DNA of 64,000 nucleotides from Echiichthys vipera. Lineage: Eukaryota; Chordata; Actinopteri; Perciformes; Trachinidae. The notes below the pieces were generated by a model. It did no database searches, had not been told where the DNA came from, and saw nothing but the letters and a program-made list of their open reading frames with translations. The number at the start of each line of letters is the position of its first letter. The first letter of the stretch is position 1. The stretch covers positions 3,162,001 through 3,226,000 of the forward strand of contig OY829645.1 in NCBI GenBank assembly GCA_963691815.1, written 5' to 3'. A program made the position numbers and the translations under genes. This document shows positions 44,573 to 56,507 of the stretch, piece by piece.

Positions 44573-46314
44573 TATAGGTATTTCTTAATTCATAACAAGC
44601 ATTTATTGTTACCTTCTAGAGCCCTCAAGAAACTATCACATATACAGTTTTTATAAATTGACTTGGGAAAAAAAATAATTTGGGGACACAGGTCCTGAGT
44701 AGTATTATGCTGTAGCAGTTTTCTTTGAAGGCAAACATGTAAGAGCACTGTGTTTATTGTGTTAATTTATTATTCACTGGTAACACAGCATGCAGTGTTC
44801 TCATTTCTTGTGTAACCCAGGTCCCATGTAGTTAAAATAAAACTAGAGTGGTTAATACTATGAGACTGGGCCTGGGCTCGTTGTAGGAAAATACAACTTT
44901 TTTAATGTTAATTTTAGAATTTGTACCTTTAATAATGTTTATTACTTCACTAATAATGACCACCACAACTACATTTTAAATGCAAAAATAGTCCTTGAAC
45001 AGGTATTTATTTACAGAAGATGAAATAAGAGTGAATGCTTTTTAAGAAAGATATATATAAAATAAAATAAAAAACACAGAATTATCCACAACAACAACAC
45101 AATCCTCAAAAATTGTACCTGTGGGCCCACACACTCATATGACACACTTTAAATGAGTTAAACCCGTTGCAGGCCTGTTTACTGAAGCTTGTGTGCGGTG
45201 GGGCCTAAAAACGGAAATGGCCGCTTCACTCAAAGCTGAGCACAAAAATAAAAGCACGTGCATGTGTATGTTACTACTCACGATTTCAGAGTTTCAGTTA
45301 GTAGGGGTAGAAGGGGAATGGGGGATGAAATTCTCACGGTGATAATGGCAATGGCAGTGATGATCCAAACACACAGTCGCGGGCAATGGCGTAGCGAAGG
45401 AAAAACACGCAGCAGTAGCAGGACTCGGCACGACACAGCCGAACGCAGAAACAGGGCAGAAGAACACACACACAGCACAGCAGGGCCATCGGCTGGAAAC
45501 CCGTCTCTCTCTCCAACGTCCGTGTCCTTGAAGCATATTATCCGGATTGAGCCACAATATCAAAAGCTATTTCATGGCGAATTAGCATTAGCTTAGCGTC
45601 AGAAATATCACGATGCAAAAGCTACGATATGCAGGCACATTAGCACTGAATGCTACCGCTAGCTAGCACGTCGCTAACATCGTTACACATTCAGTCTCGG
45701 TTCACTATAACAGTAAGATATAGCACAAAATACAGGCATACACATTATATTCACCTCTTGCAGGTCACACAGAAGTTTATATCAGGACCACGAGTAGTCG
45801 ACCTCCACGATAAAACTTAATGCTTCCCACAACACGATGCCTCCTCTCTTTAGCTCTCTGGTCGACAGGTTCTGGTCCTTTTTTCGCGCGCGCTCCGACT
45901 TCCCACACTAACCTGCGGCACTAGTCCCGCCCCTTACACGGTGACTTTACTGATTGTCTCGTGAGTTTTAACCACCAAAGGTAAAACAGGAATGAAATGA
46001 TTGACAGGTAACAGGTTAAGTTACACATAAACACGGCTTCTTCCTCTCTCTTTTTATCTTGGATCACAGATATTTTACAGATTTACTGAACTTAAAGACC
46101 TTTATATGAATATATCTTTTAACTGTAAATAGTCTTATTTATTAAACTGTACATATTATATTTATGCTTTTAACCAGAACACATTTTAACAGTGTTTAAC
46201 TATTATAAACTCTATTTATTTATGAACTTATATTATACTGTTAGTTATTTTTTATGCTCTGTAACTTATATGATTTTTGTACAGGGCTACACTTATTTCT
46301 GTTTCTGTCTCCAG
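44573..46314. other. Non-coding; CpG-rich part at 45190-45960
   Basis: The middle part has GCGCGCGCTCC, many CG dinucleotides and the GCTAGCTAGCACGTCGCTAAC type words often seen in fish repeats. An open frame of 112 codons at 45258 has no recognisable motif. It could be a second promoter region, but nothing proves it. Confidence 0.35.
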
Positions 46315-46719
46315 ATGCCTACTCAAAAACAATGCATCACATGCAAGGAAACGATTGGTGTGGCCAGCAAGATGTGTAAGCAGTGCGGGGCCAAGCAGCC
46401 TTACAAAAAAAAATTTGAAAATCAAAAGAAGAAATTTGGCCATGATTGGAAACACAAAAAAAAACTGCACCATCAACAAAATGTATGATGCCACAAATTT
46501 ACTGGTAGGTTATTTTTTTTCTTTCAGACAGTTGTCATAAATAATAAGTAATTAATTGCTGATCTTTACATTTACATTGCTATATTTCTCTTACATTATT
46601 TGCTTTTGCAGCAATTTAACACTCATCTTTGTTTTATTGTGCAAGACAATCCTGAATTCTCGATTTACTGTACCCCTCCCAATTGTCTTGTCTTGTTGTC
46701 TTGTTTTCACTCTACCTAA

Positions 46720-47295
46720 GGGCGCACTCACACTGTCCTTACGCACCAGGCCAAAACTGTTTTTTCGGCTAAAGCCTAGTGTGTTTGACCAGTGTGAGTG
46801 CACCCGCTCCGTGTATAACTGCGGCCAGCGGGCCGTCCACGGCCCGCCTGAGAGAGGTGGGCTTTTGTAGAGCCCCTTTGCACATGTACGAGCGCGAGCA
46901 TGATGCCTACGGCGGTTCTGACGTAATTTATGTGCGCCTGTTCGGACATAGAAAATAGAAGGACGGACCATGCGCGGACATTTAACAACAACAACAATGG
47001 CGGCAAAAGGTTCACGGTGGTGTGATGCGGAGGTGGAGTGTTTACTGCAGATTTGGTCGATGAAAATATTCAAAAACAGTCGACAAGACGCACAAAAACG
47101 CAGAGCTCTATGGAAAGATTTGTAAACAAAGAGACGCATCGCGATGACATCAATCAATGCATGTGACGTGTGAAGCATTTGCGCGAGGCCCAGTCAGTGT
47201 GAGTGGAAACGGGCCTGGGGCGCGGGGGGAGAGGGAGGGGGGACAAGTACCCTAAAGCCCGAGGCACGGTGTGGAAGGACAATGTGAGTGCGCCC
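46720..47295. mobile_element. PIF/Harbinger-like MITE with TAA duplication
   Basis: Ends GGGCGCACTCACACTGTCC and GGACAATGTGAGTGCGCCC, flanked by TAA at 46717-46719 and 47296-47298. It is the same family as 32943-33778 but shorter and in the other orientation: both have the GACGGACCATGCGCGGACAT or complementary block and the Myb-like remnant. It lies inside the first large intron of the zinc-ribbon gene. Confidence 0.87.
46997..47125 (+). pseudogene. Myb/SANT-like remnant in the MITE
   Basis: A 42-codon ORF starts MAAKGSRWCDAEVECLLQIW and stops at TAA 47123-47125. It matches the beginning of the Myb-like DNA-binding protein that Harbinger elements encode beside their transposase, which suggests the MITE derives from the autonomous element's Myb gene. 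Confidence 0.6.
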
Positions 47296-47392
47296 TAAGT
47301 CACTGGTGAACAGGGTTATGTATTACTAGATCAGAGCCTGCTGTTATTGCGTATATATAAACACATTGCTATCTATCAATTTTGGATAAAAT

Positions 47393-47560
47393 ATGGATGC
47401 AAAATCAAAGCAGTGCTCGGTGGAGGAGACAAACTGTCTCCTAGGAATATGGTCCTCGGCCTCGGCTGAGGTTCAGAAAAAACTAGAGGAACCCTCGCAA
47501 ACAAAACCCGCATTGCACACTCATTGGCTCCTGGATTCCCCCACAGTTCCAGATATTTAG
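47393..47560 (+). pseudogene. Second Myb/SANT-like ORF, 55 codons
   Basis: MDAKSKQCSVEETNCLLGIW and QKKLEE resemble the first helices of the Myb/SANT-like DNA-binding domains common in fish transposon proteins. It is outside the MITE boundary and belongs to another element or exon. It ends at TAG 47558-47560. Confidence 0.45.
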
Positions 47561-48425
47561 CCTGCTAGTTATCTTAAATTCATGCTTCAAAAATAATTAA
47601 AAAATATATTTTAAAAGATTGCTTGGGGCAAGTAAAAACACAGTTGTTCAACTGATTAACTGGGCAAAACAGGAGAAAATGTAATAGAAAATTCTTGGGA
47701 TCGAATAAAAAAAAAAAATTTGTAATATCCACAATAACTGGGCCCAATCTAGCTGAGTATAAAAATATGATCTATTGTATTGTTTGACAAGATTTTAGTC
47801 ATAGAAAGTATGTAATAGCATGCAAGATTGATTCAAGCTACTTTCAAATACATAGCAAAACCTAAAAATAAACATTTACATTGCAGGATTTGAATTCGGA
47901 AGTTGTTCCTTAACGCATATTTGACGGACTTGGTTATCTTATAGTGTGGTTTTGACCTGCTCTTTATGAAAAGTGTCCTGAGACTACTTCTGTTATGATA
48001 ATGGGTTTACAGCCGAGTGTGTCTGTCCATGGGAAATGGACACAGAAGATGCCAGGAATGCCCTTATTACAATTAAGAGGATTTATGAAAGTCTTCTTAG
48101 CGGTAATGTACACAGTGCATGCTGTACTTCCTTTGAAATACTGCCTTTGCAACATATTTCTGCATATAGCAAAGCAAAGTCTTTTTTTCTTTGTTAACAT
48201 GTGAACAACATGGCTTAGGATGAAAATGCAGACCTGGTTACCCATCAGTCTTTAACTGTGTCCTTCCACAATTTGATGTGGAATAAGGAATCTTGATTGA
48301 TTCCATAGTGGTATTATGTCTCTTTCATTTGGTACTGACATGTTCAGTTTGAACAGCAAACTGTTTTGTGCTCTAATCAAGTGTCACACACTTATTGTTC
48401 CTTATATCTTTCTTTCTTTTTTAAG
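47561..48425. other. AT-rich, probable intron sequence
   Basis: No recognisable feature. Confidence 0.4.
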
Positions 48426-49097
48426 GACCGTGCCGAGGTGTTGGTGCAGTGGCTGCCTTGCTCTGGATGGTGTGTATGTTTTCTTAAGTTTATTTTACTG
48501 TAGATGAGGAAAATCCACTAATAAAAATAGTAAAATGTCTTCAACTTTAACTGCAGTTTAATAAGGGACAGCAAAGTCTGAGGGTCAGTCACATAGCAGT
48601 CAAATGTTTTGGGCAGTATTGTGCATTGGACTTGAAATAAATTCACAGTATATAACATAATCAAGAAACCCCCTGTGCAATATCACTATAATGTGAAATG
48701 ATTCAAAATTGTATCACCTTATAAAAGTGAACGCCACAATTTTCTCAGTTTTGGCCTGGTGTCTAATGCAATCTAAGAAAAAAACATTCCTCATAAAACG
48801 GCACAAAACTGCAAGATTTAACTTGGCCAAAAACATGAAGAAAAAAAGATTCATACTGGCAATACATTCTTTAGTCAAATTAAACCTAAATTTACATTTT
48901 TTTTTTCCCCCATACAAATTTCTCATTTTCAAAAAAGAATGCATGCATACCTGTATAATCCATATCTCATTGTAAATAGTACAGTGTCAAAAATTATGAA
49001 CAATTTGACAGTAATACTTCTTGCTGTGTTTCTGTCTTACAGTGGGGACAAATGGAAAAACTCCTGGGAGCCGAAAGAAAATGTTTTGCAAAAATAA

Positions 49098-50167
49098 ATG
49101 TTTTTAAATCACATATACCAGTTACTGGCTGTGTTCCTTCATATACACTTGATTTCTATGATCGTTCAGAACCTTTCAAGAGAGAATTGTAGTAGTTGCA
49201 GTTTCCCAAAAAAAAAAATATTTTGTGTTATTTTTACTTTTGGCAAATTTAGTGTTCAGTCACCATCTTAAAAACATGAGAAATAGAATGATTTACTGAA
49301 AAAAGGTGGATGTAAAACAATTGTTTTTTGGCTTATTCCCTCACCATTTCTTAAAGCAGAAATATTTTTCCATCCCCTGGGTTTCTTTCTATCTATTATG
49401 TATTTGTACGCTGAAGACAATACCCAGACAAAAGGAAGAGTACATCCTGTTCACACAGCTAAAAATAAACTTTTGAATGTATTCACAATCACCATGATCT
49501 ACAGGCACCTTATCGATTCATCTGAAATGCTCATTCTTGGCCGGTGTAATAACACCCATAAGGATAAGGTAAGAAGATGCCAGAGAGGGATAACGTTTAT
49601 CGTAGAATCACTTAGCTTAGACACATAATTGTTGTCCTTTACTAAGTAAATAATTGGGCTTTTGTTTTTGAATACATTTATGACTTGACATGGGTTTTAA
49701 ATCATCCTGCAGTCCCATTGGAGAACTGAGGACCCGCCTCCCGGAAGTATTTTTTTCAACAAATCTCTTGATAAAGAGTCCTTGATAACTTCACAATACG
49801 ATGGGTTAATGCAATGGCCATCGATTATAATTATTTCTTTCGGATCTGAGAAATGTAGTTTTATTTTGTCAGTTTTGGATAACGGAAGGCTACGTTTTTA
49901 CCCCCAGCCACCGTTGCGCTTGTTTGGCTTGTGTTGCAGGCGGAAGTGGTGTGTTCGAATACTATTTTGAGCTGTCCACCGTGGATGGGCTGCATTCCAA
50001 CTCAAATTGCCGCCGTTCAGCGTCACTAGCTCTGTTGATGAGACATTTTATAGCCAGTGATTGTAAAATATGGCTGGCTCATTCATATAATTTAATATTA
50101 TATTTTTAAGAATATATGGCTGATGATATTTAAAATAAAATCATATTTCGTATGTGTCTTCCTCAAT
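49098..50167. other. AT-rich sequence downstream of the zinc-ribbon gene
   Basis: AATAAATG directly at the stop codon (49093-49100) may serve as polyadenylation signal. The rest shows no recognisable feature. Confidence 0.4.
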
Positions 50168-50462
50168 TACAGTTTTTTTTGATTGCTTTGAAGAAACTGG
50201 TAACCTCTGTCTTCATCATCACTCTCTCAGCAGAGCAAAAGACACCTCTTGCAAATGAGTTAACCCATTGTCATTGTTTTGACACACTTCCCACACCCTT
50301 TTGCAAATCAGTTAACGCAGATGTCATTCAAGCAGTCCAAACTCCACTGCTTTAGGTGTGGTAACCAAACAGAACATATATGTTCCAATCTCTTAGACAC
50401 TTCTTGACCAGTATGAAATCACTGAAGCACCTGTTTGACAGTGCTTCACAAAACTTTTCAAT

Positions 50463-50552
50463 TTGCAATCAGTCTGCAGGCTTCCTCAATACTCTCCATT
50501 TTTAAATCCTATAGAGGAATTCTTCAGTGCATGGAGATGGAAGGTTTACGAT
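50463..50552 (+). pseudogene. Transposase block 1 (DDE_3-like)
   Basis: LPQYSPFLNPIEEFFSAWRW ending in KVYD. The PxLNPIE motif is the third catalytic block of IS630/Tc1-type transposases, with the Glu as catalytic residue. The frame breaks at 50552. Confidence 0.8.
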
Positions 50553-51126
50553 TCAAGATTCAAGATTCAAGAAGCTTTATTCATCCCGAGGGAAATTATT
50601 TTGCAACAGTTTCAATACAAAGGTGGGAAAGGGTCAGAGTATCAATAAGCATAAACATAAATCAAATCAAAATAAAGCTAACGTAAAATAAATCAAGCAA
50701 TGAACTACGTGTGACAGAGTGCAACAGACATTGTGGTTAAGCGTAGGTATATACAATATACAACAATACGCACTGTGCAGTTTAGCAGCAGATTGAAATG
50801 AAATAAGTACAAACTAAATAAGTGAGAAGGAGCGATATGTTATAAGTGTTAAAAATGTTAAAAATGTAGCAGCATTTCCTACAGAACTAAGTGACAGTAA
50901 ACCACAGTGAAATGTAGCAGCATGTCCTAAAGCACAGAAAGTGTATCAGCAGATAGTTACAGTACCATTAAATAAATAAATAAAGTGATGTAGTGGTGAT
51001 ATAAAGAGGAGTGTAAAGTGTAGCAGCAGTAAGTTACAGTACCACAAAATAAGTGACGTAGTGGTGGTATAAAGTGACAGTGTAGTATAGCAGCATTTCT
51101 TACTGAAGTAAGTGACAGTACAACAT
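50553..51126. mobile_element. LINE/SINE-tail-like insertion in the transposase
   Basis: Begins with tandem GATTCAAGATTCAAG and AGCTTTATTCATCCCGAGGG, then AT-rich sequence with several GTAGCAGCATTTCCTACAGA and AAGTGACAGTA repeats (near 50865, 50907, 51083). The transposase codons on both sides join across it. Confidence 0.65.
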
Positions 51127-51312
51127 CGCCCCTATGACCAGATGCCCTTGATCGATGCAATGACCGCTGCTGCCCAAGATATAGATGCAGATGCATGCCA
51201 AGGCTGGATCAGGCATGCAAGAAGATTTTTCCCTAGGTGCATCGCAAGAGAAAATATTGAGTGCGATGTAGATGAGGCCATGTGGCCTATTCGTAAAGAG
51301 AGAATTGACTAG
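51127..51312 (+). pseudogene. Transposase block 2 (C-terminus)
   Basis: RPYDQMPLIDAMTAAAQDID then GWIRHARRFFPRCIAREN and CDVDEAMWP to a stop at 51310-51312. It is the C-terminus of the same transposase. Confidence 0.8.
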
Positions 51313-51836
51313 AAGAGATTTTTTTCTTTATTGTACAGAATTTTTATTTTCATTTTCCTTATGTCTTACACAGTGATGGATTTTTATACTATATATGTGG
51401 TTTCTGTTGGAATATTTCCTTTCTTAGCCACAATCTCAACAAAATAAAGAATGAATACTGCATTCAATAAAATTTGAAAAATCATTGTATATGATTCTGG
51501 ATCTATTTTTTGCAAGAAAGCAAATTGGCACTGATATGTAAGCTGCTGACCAGTAATGCAGAACTGATTTACATTGAGAGCTGAATTTTGTATTTTGATG
51601 CCCCTTGTCTAATGACTGATTGGAAGCGCTTATGCACTTGTGTGCAAGTTGTGTTGTTTGAGGGCAAAATTTGCTTTTGGTCCATATTTTAAATGTTTTG
51701 GCGGAGTAAGAGCCTTTTGCAGGCAAAATGAGTCATTTTGACCGTTGGTGCCACGGTTTAGGCCTTTGCGTTAACAGTTTTGAAGAATGTGTATTTTGAG
51801 TCGACTACTGTGTCAAAGCAATCAAAAAAAACTGTA

Positions 51837-52190
51837 ATATTGAACCACATACGAATCAGAATGGGTTTTTATTATCATATTGTCATATTAAAAGGAAAAA
51901 GACCAAAAAATAAATAAAAGGTAAATACTAAATAATAGATAACAGGCTATAGACATTTGAATGTAATTCCCGTGCTAGGCAACAGCCTTGGTCCTTGTTA
52001 ACTTCCCCAAATTCCAGTCCTGGAGGGCCACTGTCCTGCATGTTTAAGTTTCTCCCTGGTCCAACACACCTGATTCTAATGATGTGCTCGTTATCAAGCA
52101 GCTGAAGCTTGTCACAGGTTTGAAAATCATATAATCTATATATGTAATAATATGTTGCTGAGGATATTTGATCTACATCATTTAAAAAAT
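51837..52190. repeat. Repeat fragments including damaged MITEs
   Basis: AATCAGAATGGGTTTTTATT is a LINE-tail-like start. CTAGGCAACAGCCTTGGTCC copies the interior of the 44430 MITE, and AATTCCAGTCCTGGAGGGCC starts another common fish MITE that runs to about 52120. Confidence 0.55.
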
Positions 52191-52195
52191 AAAGC

Positions 52196-52281
<86 letters not shown>

Positions 52282-52311
52282 TGAGTGAGTGAGTGAGTGA
52301 GTGAGTGAGTG
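52196..52311. repeat. (GT)n and (GAGT)n microsatellite
   Basis: About 42 GT units followed by eight GAGT units. Confidence 0.97.
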
Positions 52312-53053
52312 GCATTTGTGCGTCATACATAAAACATCATTCTTAATGCTTGCATTGGCTAATAATAACATATACACAGTGAATATTGTGATATATGAAG
52401 GTGACTCATGTCAGTCAACAAAGAAACAAACAGAATGAAACAAACAAACAAACAAACAAACAAACTTTTATGTGTAGAGCCTTCAAAGTGCTGTCTGGAT
52501 GTAGGGTTTGGATGACCTGAGTCCATGACATGAAAACATTAAAACTTTGCTGTAGAGCTAAACCAAATACATCATTGGAAAGGTCTCGACCTGGGGAGTA
52601 ATAATATGTTAGTATTAATATTCTACATGGCTCCTGTTTTGAAATAATGAACTTTGAACCTTGACCTCAGGGCCTGTTTGAGGGCTTATAATTCTGCAAT
52701 AAAAAGAAATACAGAAATGGGACCAACTGTTGTAGAGAGCTCTTGACCCCAGCTATAACATGAGTACAATCAACAATTTTGGGTTTTGTCAATTATGGGT
52801 CAAATTAATTTTCACCCATGAAATAATTTGATTTTAAAAATCTGATTACATCAATGTGTTAACTATGCCCTAAAACTCCTCAATGTATTCTCATTTCAAC
52901 ATTTACAACTTCCAATTCTATGAAAAATACAACCTTAATTAAAGAACTACAACTCCCATGAGCCGCGCAATAACGCTAAGTACTACTATCTGCCATAGTT
53001 GTAGTTTTCTGTAGTTCTTCCGGTTTGTAAATAAATGGGTTCACAAAAAAAAA

Positions 53054-53105
<52 letters not shown>

Positions 53106-54107
53106 CATATATCATATATCTAGAACAGCTGGATTAGAATTTAGATTACATAAAGATGATCTATGTCAACAAAAAGTAAAGATGTATTCTTGAAATAGGT
53201 ATGCAGTTTTCTGGTTTGCAAAAAGGGTAGTAAATAATGTGCCGTATACTTTAAATATTGAATATAGCCTAACTCCCGTTTTCTCTTCATATATATGGTC
53301 TTTATGTTAAGAAACAGTTCAGATGCTAGGTGTTTGAACAATATTTATAAGTTTTAAGTAAATTAGGGTTTGCATGCAGCGGACTGGCTCCGTCTCTATA
53401 GCCACTTCCGGCTTCCGCAGCATGCGTGGCAACCACCATAGCAACAATAGAAAACGATGCATCTGTGCATTCCAACTATTTTTTCGCTTTGATTAGATTA
53501 TCTCCAGACATGTTAGATGAATGAAAATACCTCGTTTGTAATAACAGTAATGTTTGAATGAGCCAACGGTATACTGGATGAACCAGAACACCATGGCACA
53601 ACAATTTGTGACACGAATAATGTTACATTTCAAAACGCTATGTTTTTATATTCTATGTACTCACATTAGAATATGCCGCTCTCATGCAAAATAAAACACA
53701 TCCCACTGTGATCTACTGTAAAACTTACAGAATCTTTAAAATATTTAAACAAATAATTGGTTACACTGTCCAGCACAGGGCACTATACAAAAGCAGCCAT
53801 TTACTGAACATCCACAAGTACAGCACTCTGCCCAAAACTGAGCACAACTTTCGTCACCTGTTATGTAAACTTTATACAACAGTTAGTTTCTAGCTTACAC
53901 AAAGTATCAAGCTATTGCACAGTCAAATGGTTATGTGTTGCTTAGCCACAGTCCAGTTCCAGTCTGGTGCTTTGTAGAAAGGATGTATAAAAGCAATATC
54001 ACACGAGAGGGAGTGATGTTGTGCTGAACATCATCACAGCTGTGAATATGTAAAAGGCACACGGTCTGCGGCTTTATGTCCACAACTGAATCACAGCCTC
54101 AAAGGCT
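52312..54107. other. AT-rich sequence; ACAA-type and AT repeats
   Basis: (CAAA)n at 52441-52465 and an (AT)n tract at about 53057-53104 preceded by an A-run. No gene recognised. Confidence 0.5.
52946..52961 (+). promoter_or_regulatory. ZNF143-like site
   Basis: ACTACAACTCCCATGA matches the ACTACAAnTCCCA consensus bound by ZNF143. A weaker inverted relative (TGTAGTT near 52999-53005) follows. This motif is also spread by repeats, so promoter function is uncertain. Confidence 0.4.
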
Positions 54108-56507
54108 TTACATTTCTTCCTCTGAAATATCTGGAGTGCTGTTGTCCTCCTGGTCACTGTCCTCTTCAACGTCCTCATTGTCTTCCTCCAACATGACAAA
54201 GGAGGGTTCAGTGTCAAAATGGGTGTAAGTGCTGGTGACTGCGCTCAGTTTCTGCTGCAGAATGTGCAGCTTGTGCAGCAGACAACAGAGCAGCCCCCTG
54301 TATCCCTCTTCTCTCAGTTCTCTGGGAGGTGCTAAAATAAAATGTAAAAAAAATAAATGATAATAATCAGATAGAAAATAAGGCAACTCTTTATGAACAT
54401 TAAAATGCAGATTGTCTGCCCAGCTCTGAGACTGTACTACTACATACCATACTATGTTTCGTGATATTCTCTTGAGTGTGACGAAGGAGGCTGTATACTT
54501 TGTCCAAGGCCTATCTCAGGTACTGGCAATGCTGGGTCATCTCCTTCACAATTATAACTTTTTCCTCTTCCATAGGCCTGACCAGCATAACCTGGTCAAA
54601 AAGTCGCCTCTTCAGGCGAAGACTCACCACTGTTTTGGAAAAGAGAACAGATGGGACAAAAGTAAAACACTTAAGCCCCTTTCACATATACACTGCAAAC
54701 ATAAAATGATCTAGACAATCAGTATGTGAAAACACAAATATTTGATCCAGTCAGACTGTACATCAAGTGGAATTTACCTGGCCAGCTCCCAAGTACTACT
54801 ACTATGAGCTACATGTCTCTTTTGAAAAACAGAAACAAGCAAAATTGACCATAAAAAAATAGTATTGTAAAACATATAGCGAAATGTATGTCAAGACTAC
54901 CAAATCTATACACCCGTGACCATAACACATACCAGTGGCTGCCCACTGCTGGACGTCACACACCCATTCCTCCGTGTCCTCCAGAGAGATGTTGAGCTCC
55001 TGCTTGAGACTCTCAAGATTAGCTCCTTCGATTTCTGCTCTCTGTTTCGTCCATTTAGAATGTTTAAAAAACAAACAAACATAGATAAGTCATGGTGTGA
55101 TCCGTAAAAAGGTATGTTAACATAGGGCATTAGAGATAAGAGAATAAAGATGTTTTCACATTTGAACCCAGAATAATGTCAGACAATCAGGTCCGGAGAT
55201 AGTCCCGAGTTTCTCTTTCACACATGCAGCACACACTTAGATGTGTTCACACTTAATGTAACTACTTAGTTTGGTTTAGGCAAGGGGAGCGTGCAGCTGT
55301 ATTCACACATGTGCACACTCTGGAATTACCCAGTCTTTGCACTATTAAGCTGGGAGGGTAAACTCCATTTGATGCCCGGTCCGACTGAATCCGATATTTG
55401 TGTACACACACAGCTGTACCAGGAAATGTTCAGATAGTTTCAGGTTTGCAGTGCATGTGTAACAGGGGCTTAAGATGTAGGACAACTATCTATTGGAATT
55501 TAATACACCAAAAGTATTTCATAGTATCATGATTGAAAAACCTAAATGACAACATGCAAAACATTCAAGCACAAATTTATGAGGATATTCTTAAAGGTAT
55601 GTCCTCAAAAGAGACTATGTGCCTCATGAAACAATTATTTCCTTGTTATAACAAAGGCTATTTTATGGTGAAAGAATGCAATACGTATATAAGAATGCTA
55701 ATTGGATAGAAAGGACATTGAGTTGTTTGCTGCAGTCATTTGATTTCAAAAACACTTAATGGTGATTTTTGTGAGTTGTCATGATGACAACACACGCCAG
55801 TGGGGTCGTCAAGTGTGCCACAGCTAGTTGGGAGGATGTTCTTCAGAGGAGGGTGTGAGGAGAAGGGACTGTTAAACAGCAGTGAGTCAGTGGACCATAA
55901 GCCCATTGTTCTGCTCATTTTTTTTTTAGCCAATGCAGCACAAAAACACAGCGATCCAGCAAGCCAGCAGCCAACCAGCATATGGCTCTGCCATGCCTCC
56001 ACACCACACCAGTCACAGGACATGAGCTGAACAAAGTTGTCACTCCTTTAACCTGTGATGCCAGTATTCAAGCCCACAGAAAGTAACCATGAAATGACAA
56101 ATGTTAACTTGCAGTAAAGACTTCTTACTTTGAAAAATCTTTTTGCCAGGGTCTTGTGCAGACTCTCTGTCTTCCTGTAGTTCCATCCCATGGCAAGCAC
56201 AGTTATCATATCTGTTCTGCCTGTAAAAAAAATATCCACACACACAAAACCCCCCAGAAAATATCAAAATTCAGAAAAATTTTACAATCTGGTACCGTGT
56301 CAAGCCTACCCTTTTCTGACTACACACCAACCAGCATCAGCTGTTTTACATTGCTGACAGCAATGTGGAGTTACAGTCTCTGCGCCCAATTTCGAATTCA
56401 AGAGATCTGGCATTGCAGCTCTGAATTTTTTTTCAGACATTAACTGTTTTCTTGTCCATGCTGACATTGTGGGTGTCTCCTCCACTTTAGTCTCTGAAGA
56501 TGTTGAT
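54108..56507 (-). pseudogene. KDZ-like transposase gene with its core deleted
   Basis: Inferred exons in reading order: 56507-56310 (MSAWTRKQLMSEKKFRAAM and the CCQQC cysteine cluster), 56220-56129 (ITVLAMGWNYRKTESLHKTL), 55041-54933 (LESLKQELNISLEDTEEWVC), 54629-54453 (RLKRRLFDQVM, KEMTQHCQYL, one TAG stop) and 54331-54108 (PRELREEGYRGLLCCL, acidic tail, stop). Each has AG/GT borders. The first matches the N-terminal Cys-rich part and the others the helical C-terminus of KDZ proteins. The whole catalytic domain that should lie between 56310 and 56220 is missing, so this is a deletion derivative. A donor at 56942 (CATTG|GTAAGT) may end a 5' non-coding exon. Confidence 0.62.
55042..56128. other. 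Introns of the KDZ-like gene
   Basis: No domain recognised. TTCACAC/CACACATG words and AT-rich stretches only. Confidence 0.4.

Larger units (their letters stand above)
46315..49097 (+). pseudogene. Spliced gene: N-terminal zinc ribbon, C-terminal chromo-like end
   Basis: Exon 46315-46504 follows a polypyrimidine tract and CAG, starts with ATG, and encodes MPTQKQCITCKETI and MCKQCGAKQPYKKK (two CxxC pairs, a zinc ribbon). In an A-run near 46457 the frame slips, after which NKMYDATNLLV continues to a GTAGGT donor. Exon 48426-48469 (RAEVLVQWLPCSG) and exon 49043-49097 (GDKWKNSWEPKENVLQK, stop) splice in phase and look like the second half of a chromodomain. The middle of the protein, expected from related fish proteins I recall, is absent. 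It runs convergently with the minus KDZ-like gene. Function unknown; a DNA- or chromatin-binding accessory is my inference. Confidence 0.6.
50170..51834 (+). mobile_element. Tc1/mariner-like (IS630 group) transposon, interrupted
   Basis: Ends CAGTTTTTTTTGATTGCTTTG and CAAAGCAATCAAAAAAAACTG are 21-bp inverted repeats (one phase shift in the T-run allowed), flanked by TA at 50168-50169 and 51835-51836. The inside holds the C-terminal part of a DDE-type transposase in two blocks. The first two-thirds of the transposase is missing and a repeat has inserted in the rest. Confidence 0.85.

Noticed and set aside
45258..45596. A 112-codon open frame in CpG-rich sequence
   Set aside because: No domain, no conserved-looking composition and overlapping open frames on the other strand; probably chance in GC-rich DNA.
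51928..52377. A protein with His-Thr repeats on the minus strand
   Set aside because: It is a translation of the (GT)n and (GAGT)n microsatellite.
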